DNA from: Zhengella mangrovi
Lineage (GTDB): Bacteria > Pseudomonadota > Alphaproteobacteria > Rhizobiales > Rhizobiaceae
Reading direction: 5' to 3'
DNA length: 64,000 nucleotides
Assembly: GCF_002727065.1 (NCBI RefSeq)
Contig: NZ_PDVP01000007.1
Span: 124,001 to 188,000, forward strand
The first letter of the stretch is position 1. Each line of letters begins with the position of its first letter. The notes beneath the pieces were generated by a model, which ran no database searches, was not told the origin of the DNA, and saw only the letters and a program-made list of their open reading frames with translations. Positions 18,448 to 26,310 of this stretch are shown here, one piece after another. The position numbers were made by a program, and so were the translations under genes.

Positions 18448-19164
18448 ATGGATCCGCTGAACCTGAAAAAGCTGAATGCCGCGCGGCGCAACCGCCAGGC
18501 CGTGGCGCTGGTGACGTCCATTGCCGATGGCCGCGACCGGATCGTGCACGAGGGCGACCCGGTCGGCGGGGAACTGGGCGAGGCCCTGGCCAGGGCTTTC
18601 CGCTCCGGCAAGTCGGGCATGGTGACGGCGGACGGCTCGGAGTTTTTCATCAACGTGCACCTGCCGCCGGCGCGGATCGTCGTCATCGGCGCGGTTCACA
18701 TCTCGCAGGCGCTGGCGCCGATGGCGAAGATCGCCGGGTTCGACATCGAGATCATCGACCCGCGCACCGCCTTTGCGAGCCCGGAGCGGTTCGAAGGCGT
18801 GACGCTGCATGCCGACTGGCCGCAGAACGTGCTGCCCGAACGGCCCTTCGACGCCTGGACGGCAGTGGCGGCGGTGACCCACGATCCCAAGATCGACGAT
18901 CCGGCGCTGGAAGCCGCGTTGAAGGCGGACTGCTTCTACATCGGGGCGCTGGGCAGCCGGAAGACCCATGCCCGGCGGGTCGAGCGCCTGACCGAAGCCG
19001 GTTTCAGCGCCGAGCAGCTCGGCCGGATCGCGGCGCCGATCGGGCTTGATATCGGGGCTGCGAGCCCTGCCGAGATCGCGGTCGCGGTGCTGGCCCAGAT
19101 CATCCGTGCGCTGCGCACGCGCGGTCTTGCCGGGCAGCGCGCTCCCAAGGGGGAGGCAGCGTGA
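18448..19164 (+). CDS. XdhC family protein, C-terminal Rossmann-domain half
   Basis: A 238-residue XdhC-like protein carrying the C-terminal Rossmann domain: IVVIGAVHISQALAPMA (dinucleotide-binding loop, altered from the usual GxGxxG to GAVHIS), IDPRTAFASPERF, YIGALGSRKTHARR and PIGLDIGAASPAEIAVA. The N-terminal 75 residues are a degenerate remnant of the other domain without the SGGCVEG motif. XdhC binds molybdenum cofactor and inserts it in sulphurated form into xanthine dehydrogenase-type enzymes. It follows its N-terminal partner gene by 6 bases and overlaps the next gene by 4. Confidence 0.9.
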   Translation: MDPLNLKKLNAARRNRQAVALVTSIADGRDRIVHEGDPVGGELGEALARAFRSGKSGMVTADGSEFFINVHLPPARIVVIGAVHISQALAPMAKIAGFDIEIIDPRTAFASPERFEGVTLHADWPQNVLPERPFDAWTAVAAVTHDPKIDDPALEAALKADCFYIGALGSRKTHARRVERLTEAGFSAEQLGRIAAPIGLDIGAASPAEIAVAVLAQIIRALRTRGLAGQRAPKGEAA

Positions 19165-20768
19165 AATTCGGGCCGGTCCCGGTCGCTCAGGCAGACGGCG
19201 CCGTCCTCGCTCACGGCGTCCAGGCCGGCCCGCGGCGGCTGCGCAAAGGGACGGTGATCGATGCGGAGGTCCGCGACCTGCTTCTGGATGCCGGGGTTGC
19301 CGAGGTCATCGCCGCCGTGCTGTCACCCGACGACATCGGCGAGGACGAGGCAGCCGGCCGGCTGGCCGCCGCGCTTGGCATGCGTGGCTGCACCGCCAGG
19401 AGCCCGGCGACGGGGCGCGTCAACATTCATGCCGACCATGACGGTCTCTTCACCGTTTCGCGGACGCTGGTCGACGCGCTGAACCGGATCGACCCGGCCA
19501 TCACGCTGGCGACGGTTGCCGACGTTTCGCCGGTGAAGGCCGGGCAGATGGTGGCGACGGTGAAGATGATTCCCTTCGCGGTGGCGCGCACTCACCTCGC
19601 CGAGGCCGAAGCGGTGGCGGCGCGCGGGGAGATGTTCGCCGTCCATGCCTACCGGCCGCGTGTCGCGGGGCTGGTGCAGACGGAACTGCCGACGGTCAAG
19701 GCATCCGTCCTCGACAAGACGGCCAGCCTGACCGCGGGGCGGCTGGCGCGGTCCGGATCGCGGCAGGGGCGGGAGTTGCGCACGCGGCACGATGCGCAGG
19801 CCGTGGCGGCGGCTCTTGCGGACCTGAAGGCGGATCACGATCTCATCATCGTCTTCGGCGCCTCCGCGATGGCCGATTTCGACGACGTCATCCCGGCCGC
19901 CATCCGCGCCGCCGGCGGCCGCGTGGAGCGCGCGGGCATGCCGGTCGATCCCGGCAACCTTCTGGTGATCGGCGATGTCCGGGGAACGCCGGTGATCGGA
20001 GCGCCGGGCTGCGCCCGCAGCCCGAAGGAGAACGGCTTCGACTGGGTGCTCGACCGGCTGATGGCCGGCCTGCCGGTGACCCATGACGTGATCGCCGGCA
20101 TGGGCGTGGGCGGCCTGCTGATGGAAATTCCGACACGGCCGCAACCGCGCGAGAAGAAAGCGCCGGCGGCCCGGCCCGCCATCGACGGGCTGGTGCTGGC
20201 CGCGGGACAGTCGAGCCGCATGGGCCCGGCCAACAAGCTGCTGGCGCTGTTCGACGGCGAACCGCTTATCCGCCGCACGGTGCGCGCCGCGCTGGACGCG
20301 GGCGTGCTGCGCCGGGTGACCGTCGTGACCGGGCACCAGGCGGACCGGATCGCGGCGGCGCTGGCGGGGCTGGACGTGCGCCTCGTTCACAACGCGGATT
20401 TCGCCACCGGCCTCGCGTCATCGCTGAAGGCCGGCCTGGAGGAACTGACGGAAGACGTGGCGAGCGCGATGATCCTGCTCGGCGACATGCCAGGCATCGG
20501 GCCAGGGGAGATCCGCACGCTGGCCGCAACGCATGACGGGTCGCAGGTGGTACGTGCCAGCCACGGCGGCCGGCGCGGCAACCCGGTCATCCTGCCGGCG
20601 TCGGTCATCCGGCGCGTTCCGCTGCTTTCCGGCGATACCGGTGCGCGCCATCTCATCGAGGCGTCGGGTCTGCCCGTGCTGGACGTGGACCTTGGCGATG
20701 CGGCGCTGACGGACGTCGACACACCGGACGCACTTGCGGCAGCCGGCGGCACGATCGAAACCGCCTGA
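19161..20768 (+). CDS. Fusion of MoeA-like molybdopterin-binding domain and MocA cytidylyltransferase
   Basis: A 535-residue two-domain protein. Residues 1 to about 330 are a molybdopterin-binding (MoeA/CinA-like) domain, with LIIVFGASAMADFDDVIPAAI near 235-255 and GTPVIGAPGCARSPKENGFDW. Residues about 345-535 are a MobA/MocA nucleotidyltransferase: VLAAGQSSRMGPANKLLALFDG is the nucleotide-binding signature, followed by LLGDMPGI and DVDTPDA. MocA converts Mo-molybdopterin to the cytosine dinucleotide form used by xanthine dehydrogenase and CO dehydrogenase families. It closes the operon, overlapping xdhC by 4 bases. Confidence 0.9.
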   Translation: MKFGPVPVAQADGAVLAHGVQAGPRRLRKGTVIDAEVRDLLLDAGVAEVIAAVLSPDDIGEDEAAGRLAAALGMRGCTARSPATGRVNIHADHDGLFTVSRTLVDALNRIDPAITLATVADVSPVKAGQMVATVKMIPFAVARTHLAEAEAVAARGEMFAVHAYRPRVAGLVQTELPTVKASVLDKTASLTAGRLARSGSRQGRELRTRHDAQAVAAALADLKADHDLIIVFGASAMADFDDVIPAAIRAAGGRVERAGMPVDPGNLLVIGDVRGTPVIGAPGCARSPKENGFDWVLDRLMAGLPVTHDVIAGMGVGGLLMEIPTRPQPREKKAPAARPAIDGLVLAAGQSSRMGPANKLLALFDGEPLIRRTVRAALDAGVLRRVTVVTGHQADRIAAALAGLDVRLVHNADFATGLASSLKAGLEELTEDVASAMILLGDMPGIGPGEIRTLAATHDGSQVVRASHGGRRGNPVILPASVIRRVPLLSGDTGARHLIEASGLPVLDVDLGDAALTDVDTPDALAAAGGTIETA

Positions 20769-21103
20769 CCTTCTGCCGGACTTCCATTGCATTCCAGGTC
20801 GGATTGCCTGCCAGGGATGACGGCTGACATGTCAACTGTCTGAATTCCAAAGGTTATACGCCTTGGGAATGACTGCATTAGCAATCCATGAACCATAAAA
20901 TTGGGGAGGCCACGTTAAGGTTCCGTTCACCACAATTTCTAAGCCGTCCTTAATTGCATCCGAATATGTTCATCCACGGCAGGGAATTTGGTGAATTGTA
21001 CAGGCTCGGTGGCGACACCGACCATGGGCACATTGTGCCAGCTCCACTGCCGGAAAAACCCGGATCAACCGGGAAAAACAAGGCTGTCAAAGGAGTTGAT
21101 ACA
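20769..21103 (+). promoter_or_regulatory. 335-bp AT-richer upstream region of the pilin-like operon
   Basis: No gene is supported. The stretch is visibly richer in A and T than its surroundings. It holds a 10-bp perfect palindrome TGACATGTCA (20825-20834), an imperfect 10-bp inverted repeat (20844-20853 with 20861-20870, one mismatch, 7-nt loop), and TTAA-N7-TTCA at 20915-20929, a one-mismatch match to the CtrA consensus TTAA-N7-TTAA. AAAGGAG at about 21090 is the ribosome site for the gene at 21104. Operator roles are inferred only. Confidence 0.35.
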
Positions 21104-21571
21104 ATGAAGAATGCTCGCAAAACGATCGTTGCCGTTGCCGCGCTGGTTCCGGCCCACGCTTTTGCCGCCACGGGCAACATCCCGTTCAACGGCTCTGTCA
21201 CCGACACGTGCATGATCACGGTCGGCAATCCCGGTACGATCATGCCGAACGCCGGATATACCGCGCTGAGCTCGAAGGAATCGGGCGGGGTCGCGGGTAC
21301 GGCGCAGATCCTGACGACCGGCAACGCCTATGCCGTGACCGCCGAAGCCCCGTCCTCCTGGACCTCCGCTCCGACCTCCGCAGCGGCCGCGACCTTCGCC
21401 GCCGAATACGACCTCTCGGGCGCCAATACCGCGAGCAACGTCGCCGGCGGTACCGGCACGACGCTCGCCCATGGCACCACGGATGTCAGCGTCGACCTGA
21501 CCGCCACGCTTCCGAGCGGCACCTACGAGTCCGGCACCTATGCCGCGACCGTCGTGTTGCGCTGCGAATAA
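21104..21571 (+). CDS. Secreted pilin-like protein A (paralogue 1 of 3)
   Basis: A 155-residue secreted protein: signal peptide to about residue 21 (HAFA/A), then a beta-rich, Thr/Ser/Ala/Gly-rich domain. It shares a pattern with the genes at 22563 and 23148: an early Cys in C-x-I-x4-PG, then LSS..(E)..GG, G-x-A, a Y-x-V-T stretch, and a C-terminal YAATVVLRCE. The two Cys (about residue 33 and the penultimate residue) could tie the first and last strands together. This resembles chaperone-usher or spore-coat-U-like subunits but is not a family I can name. First gene of a five-gene run; strong AGGAG precedes the ATG. The frame extends upstream, but the signal peptide fixes the start. Confidence 0.8.
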   Translation: MKNARKTIVAVAALVPAHAFAATGNIPFNGSVTDTCMITVGNPGTIMPNAGYTALSSKESGGVAGTAQILTTGNAYAVTAEAPSSWTSAPTSAAAATFAAEYDLSGANTASNVAGGTGTTLAHGTTDVSVDLTATLPSGTYESGTYAATVVLRCE

Positions 21572-21613
21572 GCCGGCAGTCAGCGAAGACGTCAGGACAC
21601 GTTTGGGGTCATC

Positions 21614-22009
21614 ATGAAAAGTGTATTCAAATTCGCGACTGGCGTCTTCGCGCTGGTGCTCTTGCCGTGCGGGGCAATGGCGCAGTCCATGTCGCCGATG
21701 CGCGCGGAAGTGCAGAGCTTCACCGACAGCTTTGCCGTGCGCGTGTATCCGGCCAATCCATATCAGCACCGGATCAGAATCGAGGTGAAGGTCTATGACC
21801 AGCACTTCAACGAGATCAGGGATGCTGTTGCTTCGCCTTCCGTCTTTACCCTCGGTTCGCGCTTTGCCCGACCGGTCACCGTCATGGTGCCCTTCGACGG
21901 CGAACAGCGTCGCAAGGTCCGGATTTGCACCGAATCCGTTCCGTTTCCAGGGCAGACGACCAGAATCAAGGCACAGGTATGCGGAAAATTTCTTGGCAAG
22001 CGGCTCTGA
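21614..22009 (+). CDS. Secreted single-domain PapD-like chaperone homologue
   Basis: A 131-residue secreted protein with a signal peptide ending at GAMA/QS. The mature ~107 residues look like the N-terminal immunoglobulin-like domain of periplasmic pilus chaperones: MSPMRAEVQSFTDSFAVRVYPANPYQHRIRIEVKV-type A-to-D strands, then SPSVFTLGSRFARPVTVMVP and a basic RRKVRICTESVP strand. The second chaperone domain is absent, and two Cys (RICTE and AQVCGKF) are present. If correct it could donate a strand to the pilin-like neighbours. The assignment is pattern-based and moderate. Its 3' end overlaps the next gene by 31 bases. Confidence 0.65.
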   Translation: MKSVFKFATGVFALVLLPCGAMAQSMSPMRAEVQSFTDSFAVRVYPANPYQHRIRIEVKVYDQHFNEIRDAVASPSVFTLGSRFARPVTVMVPFDGEQRRKVRICTESVPFPGQTTRIKAQVCGKFLGKRL

Positions 22010-22557
22010 CGGTTGCTGCCACCGGGCTGTCCGTTCTTTGCGGGCAGCCTGCGGCGGCCAATGACGTCAACTACATTTCGCAGAATATCCAGGGCTTCAA
22101 CCTCCCCGGGGTCCAGTTGCCGCAGGGCGCCGACGAGGTCCGCGCGGCCGATGGCACGACCTGCCGCTCGGCGGTTTCGGGCAGCGGCGCCTATCTCGAT
22201 GTCGGCGTGATCGGAACGCCCGGCTCGTCGAGCACCACCGGCACGTCCACGGCATCGGCCTACGGACGCATCGTGATCCCGCTCGGCCACCAGCCGAAGC
22301 GCCTCGACTGTTCGGAACTCTATGCGCTGGAAGTCGAACGGCTGAAGATGGAACTGCGGCTGATGCAGATGGGCCTGGGCAACCAGGGCCAGCCGGCGGA
22401 AATGTCGCCTGCCACCATGGCCGGCGCGGACGAACCCGACACGTCGGTGAAGACGGCTTCGACGTCCAGGACAGGCCGAAGCAAACGTGCGCGGCCATCG
22501 CAGTCCGGCGGATCGTCGTGGGCCGACGAAGGCTGGACGACGGAAGGCAAGGACTGA
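21979..22557 (+). CDS. Secreted protein with charged helix and low-complexity tail
   Basis: A 192-residue secreted protein: signal peptide (cleavage near AAA/ND), a region with two Cys (TTCRSAV and RLDCSEL), the stretch YGRIVIPLGHQPKRLDCSELYALEVERLKMELRL-like helix (about residues 95-130) that could form a short coiled coil, and a Ser/Thr/Lys/Arg-rich disordered tail. I have no firm family name. It starts inside the chaperone-like gene (31-base overlap), and the next paralogue begins 5 bases after its stop, so it belongs to the same operon. It may be an anchor or assembly factor of the surface structure. Confidence 0.65.
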   Translation: MRKISWQAALTVAATGLSVLCGQPAAANDVNYISQNIQGFNLPGVQLPQGADEVRAADGTTCRSAVSGSGAYLDVGVIGTPGSSSTTGTSTASAYGRIVIPLGHQPKRLDCSELYALEVERLKMELRLMQMGLGNQGQPAEMSPATMAGADEPDTSVKTASTSRTGRSKRARPSQSGGSSWADEGWTTEGKD

Positions 22558-22562
22558 CCCGG

Positions 22563-23120
22563 ATGGACTGGCTGGCAAGCATGCGCTGTCGCGGGCCGGG
22601 TGTGCGGGCAGGGCTTACCGGCATGCTGGCGGCTGCGACCATGGCCGGCGCAGCCATGGCGGGCGATCTTGCCAGGGACGATATCGTCCAGGCGGGACCC
22701 GTCCCGCTGTCGGACAGCGACTTCCCGTTCGGCCTGCCGGACCGCCACCAGAGCTGCACGATCATGGTCGGTGCGCCGGGCGCGATGGCGGCGAGCATCG
22801 GCCGCGACCAGTTGAGCTCGACGCTCATCGGCGGGCGTCCCGGCACCGCGACGGTGACCGCGACCAACAGTTCCTACACGATGACCTACGAGGCACCGGC
22901 GGTCTTCTCGAGCATGCCCGCTGGCAACAACGGCGCCATTGCCTTCAGCGGCCAGTCGTCGGGAAACGGGGCCACGGATTTCATGAACGTTCCGGCCGGA
23001 GACGCAGTCCGGATCAAGCGCGGAACGACCAGCGTGACGCTCGACCTGAGCGCCACGATCAACGGTTCGACATTCGTATCAGGGGACTACCGTGCGGAGG
23101 CGGTCCTGCGCTGCGAATGA
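22563..23120 (+). CDS. Secreted pilin-like protein B (paralogue 2 of 3)
   Basis: A 185-residue protein; the second in-frame Met (22581) may be the true start, giving a signal peptide that ends at AAMA/GD. The mature domain has the same layout as the genes at 21104 and 23148: C-T-I-M-V-G-x-PG, LSS, GG-x-PG-x-A-x-V, then VTLDLSATING and the C terminus YRAEAVLRCE. It has a longer N-terminal extension (about 40 residues, DLARDDIVQAGPVPL) before the first Cys, which might be an exchangeable donor strand by analogy with pilins. Function unknown. Confidence 0.75.
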   Translation: MDWLASMRCRGPGVRAGLTGMLAAATMAGAAMAGDLARDDIVQAGPVPLSDSDFPFGLPDRHQSCTIMVGAPGAMAASIGRDQLSSTLIGGRPGTATVTATNSSYTMTYEAPAVFSSMPAGNNGAIAFSGQSSGNGATDFMNVPAGDAVRIKRGTTSVTLDLSATINGSTFVSGDYRAEAVLRCE

Positions 23121-23147
23121 GCGAACCTCGACGCAAGGGGGCGAGGG

Positions 23148-23654
23148 ATGAGCAAACGGGCATTGGCCGGCTGGCGCGCCGGGGCTCTGAGCATCGGGCT
23201 GGCGGCTGTCTTTGCAGGCCCGGCCATGGCCGGCACGGGCGACGTGCAGTTCGGCGTCAACATCACGCGGCTCAATTACTGCGCCATCCAGTTGCAGGAC
23301 CCGGGTGCCATCGCGCCGGACAGTTCCAACCAGGTGCTGAGCTCGAAGGAAGCCGGCGGCAAGCCGGGCAAGGCGCGTGTCAGCGCGCTGACCAACTACC
23401 TGGTCACGGTCGACGAGGTGCCGTTCTTTCTCAACGAGCCCGGCGGGATGAGCACGGGGTCGTCCTTTGCCGCCACGTTCTCCGGCAGTTCGGTCTTCCG
23501 CGGACTGACGTTCAACGAGCGTGACGGAGGTAGCGGCGTGCGCCTGCCGCGCGGCTATTCGGTCACCGACCTGAACATCGACCTGGAGATCACGCGCCCG
23601 GCGGGGTTTGCCGCGGGCGACTACACGGCCTTGACGATCGTGCGCTGCGAATAA
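23148..23654 (+). CDS. Secreted pilin-like protein C (paralogue 3 of 3)
   Basis: A 168-residue secreted protein, signal peptide ending at PAMA/GT. It matches the other two paralogues: YCAIQLQDPG, LSSKEAGGKPGKA, an internal beta-rich region, NIDLEITRPAGF and the C-terminal YTALTIVRCE. The LSSKEAGG segment is almost identical to LSSKESGG of the gene at 21104. It is the last of the five-gene set, 27 bases after the previous stop with a GGGGGCGAGGG ribosome site. Confidence 0.75.
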   Translation: MSKRALAGWRAGALSIGLAAVFAGPAMAGTGDVQFGVNITRLNYCAIQLQDPGAIAPDSSNQVLSSKEAGGKPGKARVSALTNYLVTVDEVPFFLNEPGGMSTGSSFAATFSGSSVFRGLTFNERDGGSGVRLPRGYSVTDLNIDLEITRPAGFAAGDYTALTIVRCE

Positions 23655-23705
23655 CGGCGGGGCGTCCTTGCAGCCGGTCGCCGCATCGGTTCAATATGGC
23701 CGCCC

Positions 23706-24572
23706 ATGGTTCGCTTCGTTTTCTCCCTGATCGCCACCCTCTGCCTTGCGCTGCCGGCGCAGGCCCTCGACCTGGCCCCCTACAAGGACCGGCTGTTCGC
23801 CTATCCGGCGCTGCTGGATGGCAGCGACCCGCCCGTATACCGGATCGTCGACTATCGCGAGATGCGCGACATCAACGGCCGCGACGCCGTCCCCGAACGG
23901 CGTGTCCGGGACGACTACGTCTCGCTCGGGATCGCGCGGCAGCGGGCCGACCTGGTTCTCGATACGGGCGGGTTCCGGGTCCGCCATATCGCCACCGGAA
24001 AGCGCGACGGAGCGAGCCTCATCGTCATCTACCTGCACGGGCAGGGCGGCAACCGCAAGCAGGGCGTCTCGGACTACACGTTCGGCGGCAATTTCAACCG
24101 TGCGCAGAACCTCGTCGCCGCGGCCGGCGGGCTTTACCTGTCTCCCGACTTTTCCGATTTCGGGGCACGTGGAGCGGCGGAGATTACGGCGCTGGCGCAG
24201 CATTACCTGTCGGTTTCGCCCGGTGCGCGGCTGTTTCTCGCTTGCGGCTCGATGGGCGGGCAACTGTGCTGGCGGCTGGCGGGCGACAAGGAGGTCGTTC
24301 GTCATTTGGGTGGCATGCTGCTGATGGGATCGATGTGGGACGAAAGCTACCTGACCGGCCCGGGTTTCACGGCACGCGTGCCGCTTTATTTCGGGCAGGG
24401 CAGCCGCGATCCGGTCTTCCCCGTGGAGCGGCAGGAGGCCTTCTTCCGGTCGATTCTCAAGGCAGCGCCGGATTACCCGGCCCGTTTCGTGCGTTTCGAG
24501 ACCGGAACCCACGGCACACCGATCCGCATGACCGACTGGCGCGAAACACTCAACTGGATGCTGCAACGATAA
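23706..24572 (+). CDS. Secreted alpha/beta hydrolase-like protein
   Basis: A 288-residue secreted protein with signal peptide (PAQA/LD) and an alpha/beta hydrolase core. LIVIYLHGQGGN gives the oxyanion-hole His-Gly region, CGSMGGQLCW the nucleophile elbow (Ser in G-S-M-G-G), and FETGTHGTPIRMTDW the likely catalytic His. Substrate unknown. It follows the pilin-like set by 51 bases and might be cotranscribed with it, but no functional link is obvious. Confidence 0.75.
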   Translation: MVRFVFSLIATLCLALPAQALDLAPYKDRLFAYPALLDGSDPPVYRIVDYREMRDINGRDAVPERRVRDDYVSLGIARQRADLVLDTGGFRVRHIATGKRDGASLIVIYLHGQGGNRKQGVSDYTFGGNFNRAQNLVAAAGGLYLSPDFSDFGARGAAEITALAQHYLSVSPGARLFLACGSMGGQLCWRLAGDKEVVRHLGGMLLMGSMWDESYLTGPGFTARVPLYFGQGSRDPVFPVERQEAFFRSILKAAPDYPARFVRFETGTHGTPIRMTDWRETLNWMLQR

Positions 24573-24599
24573 GGGCGGGATGCCCGAAGGAGGATGATC

Positions 24600-25019
24600 A
24601 TGACCGGCCATGTCGACCCGACGCGCGAGACCTTCGGCGAATTCCGCCGCATGGACCGCGCCGGACCCGTTCACATGCTGAACCTGGTGCGGCTGCGCGA
24701 AAAGGCGGTCTATCCGGACGGGCGCGAAGCCACCGGGGCGGAGGCCTATGCCGCCTACGGGCGGGAAAGCGGGCCGATCTTCCGCGGCCTCGGCGGCAAG
24801 ATCGCCTGGAGTGGTGCCTTTGAACTGATGCTGATCGGTCCGGCGGAGGAGCGCTGGGACCGCTGCTTCATTGCCGAGTACCCGTCGGTGGCGGCCTTCG
24901 TCGAGATGATCAAGAATCCCGACTACCAGAAAGCCGTCGTCCACCGGCAGGCCGCGGTGCTCGATTCACGGTTGATCCGGCTGCAGCCGAAAGCCTCCGG
25001 TGCCGGTTTCGGAGAATGA
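24600..25019 (+). CDS. DUF1330 family protein
   Basis: About 139 residues of a DUF1330 (dimeric alpha/beta barrel-like) protein: PVHMLNLVRLREKAVYPDGREATGAEAYAAYG and FIAEYPSVAAFVEMIKNPDYQKAVVHRQAAVLDSRLI are the typical two halves. Two ATGs lie six bases apart (24594, 24600); the second is chosen because GAAGGAGG at 24586-24593 gives normal spacing only for it. Function in this family is uncharacterised. Confidence 0.85.
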   Translation: MTGHVDPTRETFGEFRRMDRAGPVHMLNLVRLREKAVYPDGREATGAEAYAAYGRESGPIFRGLGGKIAWSGAFELMLIGPAEERWDRCFIAEYPSVAAFVEMIKNPDYQKAVVHRQAAVLDSRLIRLQPKASGAGFGE

Positions 25020-25067
25020 ATTTCCGCCTCTTTTCAACTTGTTGTGCGGGTTGTCCAAGACATTGAA

Positions 25068-26087
25068 TCAGGGGGCGGAATCCTTGTCGAAGACGACGGT
25101 TCCGTCCTCCTTTTCGTCCATGGTCGGGTCGACCTCGTAGTGCACGAGCGTGAAGGTGCCGCCACGGAAGATCCACTTTCCGGCCGACCACGAATCGCCC
25201 ACGCCGCGCCACTTTGCAAAGGACGTGATCGACAGCGTGTCGGGATCGTATTGCGAGTTGATGAGCTGGGTCGAGGTCTTGAAGCCGATGGTCTCCATGG
25301 AATCGAGCCTTGCGGAATCATTGTCGACATAGCGGATGTCGAGTTCCGGCTCGGCGAAGGTGAGGAGGTGGAGCCCCTCGACCTCCTCCCAAAGGTAGTA
25401 GACGTCGACGATATTGTAGGCGGCATAGCGGCAGGTGAAACCGTAGAGCCAGGCACGGCGCTTCGGTGCGTCGGCAGCGTCGCTGGAATAGTTGAAATCG
25501 ATCGGCCAGGCCTTCGGGCCATCGGCCGAGACCTGCATGTCGCAATCGCCGGACCACTCGGCCTTGAACATTGCCTTTACCGACGCCAGCCGCCGGTCGT
25601 CCGGCGAGGCCGGTTCGCCGACGCCGCATCCCTGGGGCAGGGCCTGCTCGAAGGCCATGTCGGAAACCGCCAGGGTGGCCCCCTGGAACGTCATCGGGCG
25701 ATAGGGCTCGCCCTGGACCTGGGGATTGGCGAGGCGCGCCACGTAACAGCCTGAAAAGACGGTCTGGTTGCCATTGTTGTCCGTCGCCTGGATGGCGACC
25801 GGCACATGCCAGTAGGTGGTCCCCGCCGCACCGTCCGCTTCGGCGGTCCCTGTCAGCACGTCGACGCTGGCGGTGGTGTCGAAGCCGGCGACATAGGTGT
25901 CGAAATCATCCGATGGCTTCGGATCGAAGTAGGACCACGCGCGGGCAAATTCCTTGTTGGAAATCGCGTTGTAGAGACTTTCGACGAGCCTTTCCGGTGT
26001 CGAGCGGTCATCGACATAGTCGGCACGGGCGGAACTGAACGCCATGATCACGGCGGCCGCGGCAAGTGGCAGGCTGAGACGGAACAT
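25068..26087 (-). CDS. Secreted DUF1176-like protein
   Basis: A 339-residue secreted protein with signal peptide ending at ARA/DY. The C-terminal part matches the DUF1176 pattern: a Cys-containing YGFTCRYAAYNIVDVYYLW stretch, then a NSQYDPDTLSITSFAKWRGVGD segment and a WIFRGGTFTL core. The N-terminal 90 residues (TPERLVESLYNAISNKEFARAWSYF) resemble an NTF2-like helical cone. Several Cys pairs suggest periplasmic disulphides. Start at 26087, with AGGAG a few bases upstream; the longer frame upstream is not credible. Function unknown. Confidence 0.75.
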   Translation of the reverse strand: MFRLSLPLAAAAVIMAFSSARADYVDDRSTPERLVESLYNAISNKEFARAWSYFDPKPSDDFDTYVAGFDTTASVDVLTGTAEADGAAGTTYWHVPVAIQATDNNGNQTVFSGCYVARLANPQVQGEPYRPMTFQGATLAVSDMAFEQALPQGCGVGEPASPDDRRLASVKAMFKAEWSGDCDMQVSADGPKAWPIDFNYSSDAADAPKRRAWLYGFTCRYAAYNIVDVYYLWEEVEGLHLLTFAEPELDIRYVDNDSARLDSMETIGFKTSTQLINSQYDPDTLSITSFAKWRGVGDSWSAGKWIFRGGTFTLVHYEVDPTMDEKEDGTVVFDKDSAP

Positions 26088-26180
26088 CGGGGGGCTCCTC
26101 CGGCATGGATTGGCACGAAGTGTCAGCCCCCGGTCCGCGATTGGCAAGGGGAAGGCGGTAAAGTTTTCAGGAAGGGAACC

Positions 26181-26225
26181 GGAAAACGAAAACGGCGCCA
26201 GCGAGGGAGGAGGTTCGCTGACGCC
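26181..26225 (-). terminator. Terminator hairpin of the small RNA
   Basis: On the minus strand, an 11-bp stem with one G-U pair (26215-26225 with 26195-26205 approximately) encloses a CCTCCTCCC-containing loop and is followed by GTTTTCGTTTTCC (26193 down to 26181). Confidence 0.85.
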
Positions 26226-26310
26226 GCTTTTCGCACACGACCCTGGGAGGAGGATGGGCCGTCTGGTCTCACCGGTCATGGGAGGAGGGTTGACCGGAGG
26301 AGATCTTGAA
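26183..26310 (-). ncRNA. Small RNA with three anti-Shine-Dalgarno loops (alpha-r14/NfeR1-like)
   Basis: Read on the minus strand, three consecutive hairpins each display CCTCCTCC(C) in the loop. Hairpin 1: CCGGTCA paired with TGACCGG (7 bp, about 26294-26269). Hairpin 2: ACGGCCC with GGGTCGT (7 bp, one G-U, about 26261-26236). Hairpin 3 is the terminator (11-bp stem). This is the architecture reported for the alphaproteobacterial alpha-r14 family (for example rhizobial NfeR1), whose unpaired anti-SD motifs bind ribosome sites of many mRNAs, often of transporters. The 5' end is estimated from the usual length of about 120 nt; no clear -10 box is seen. Strand is set by the U tract. Confidence 0.75.

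Noticed and set aside
15898-20768. Complete CO dehydrogenase operon
   Set aside because: Only accessory genes are present; no large, medium or small subunit gene is found.
20915-20929. CtrA binding site upstream of the pilin-like operon
   Set aside because: One mismatch in the short TTAA-N7-TTAA consensus is expected by chance; kept only as a note in the regulatory region.
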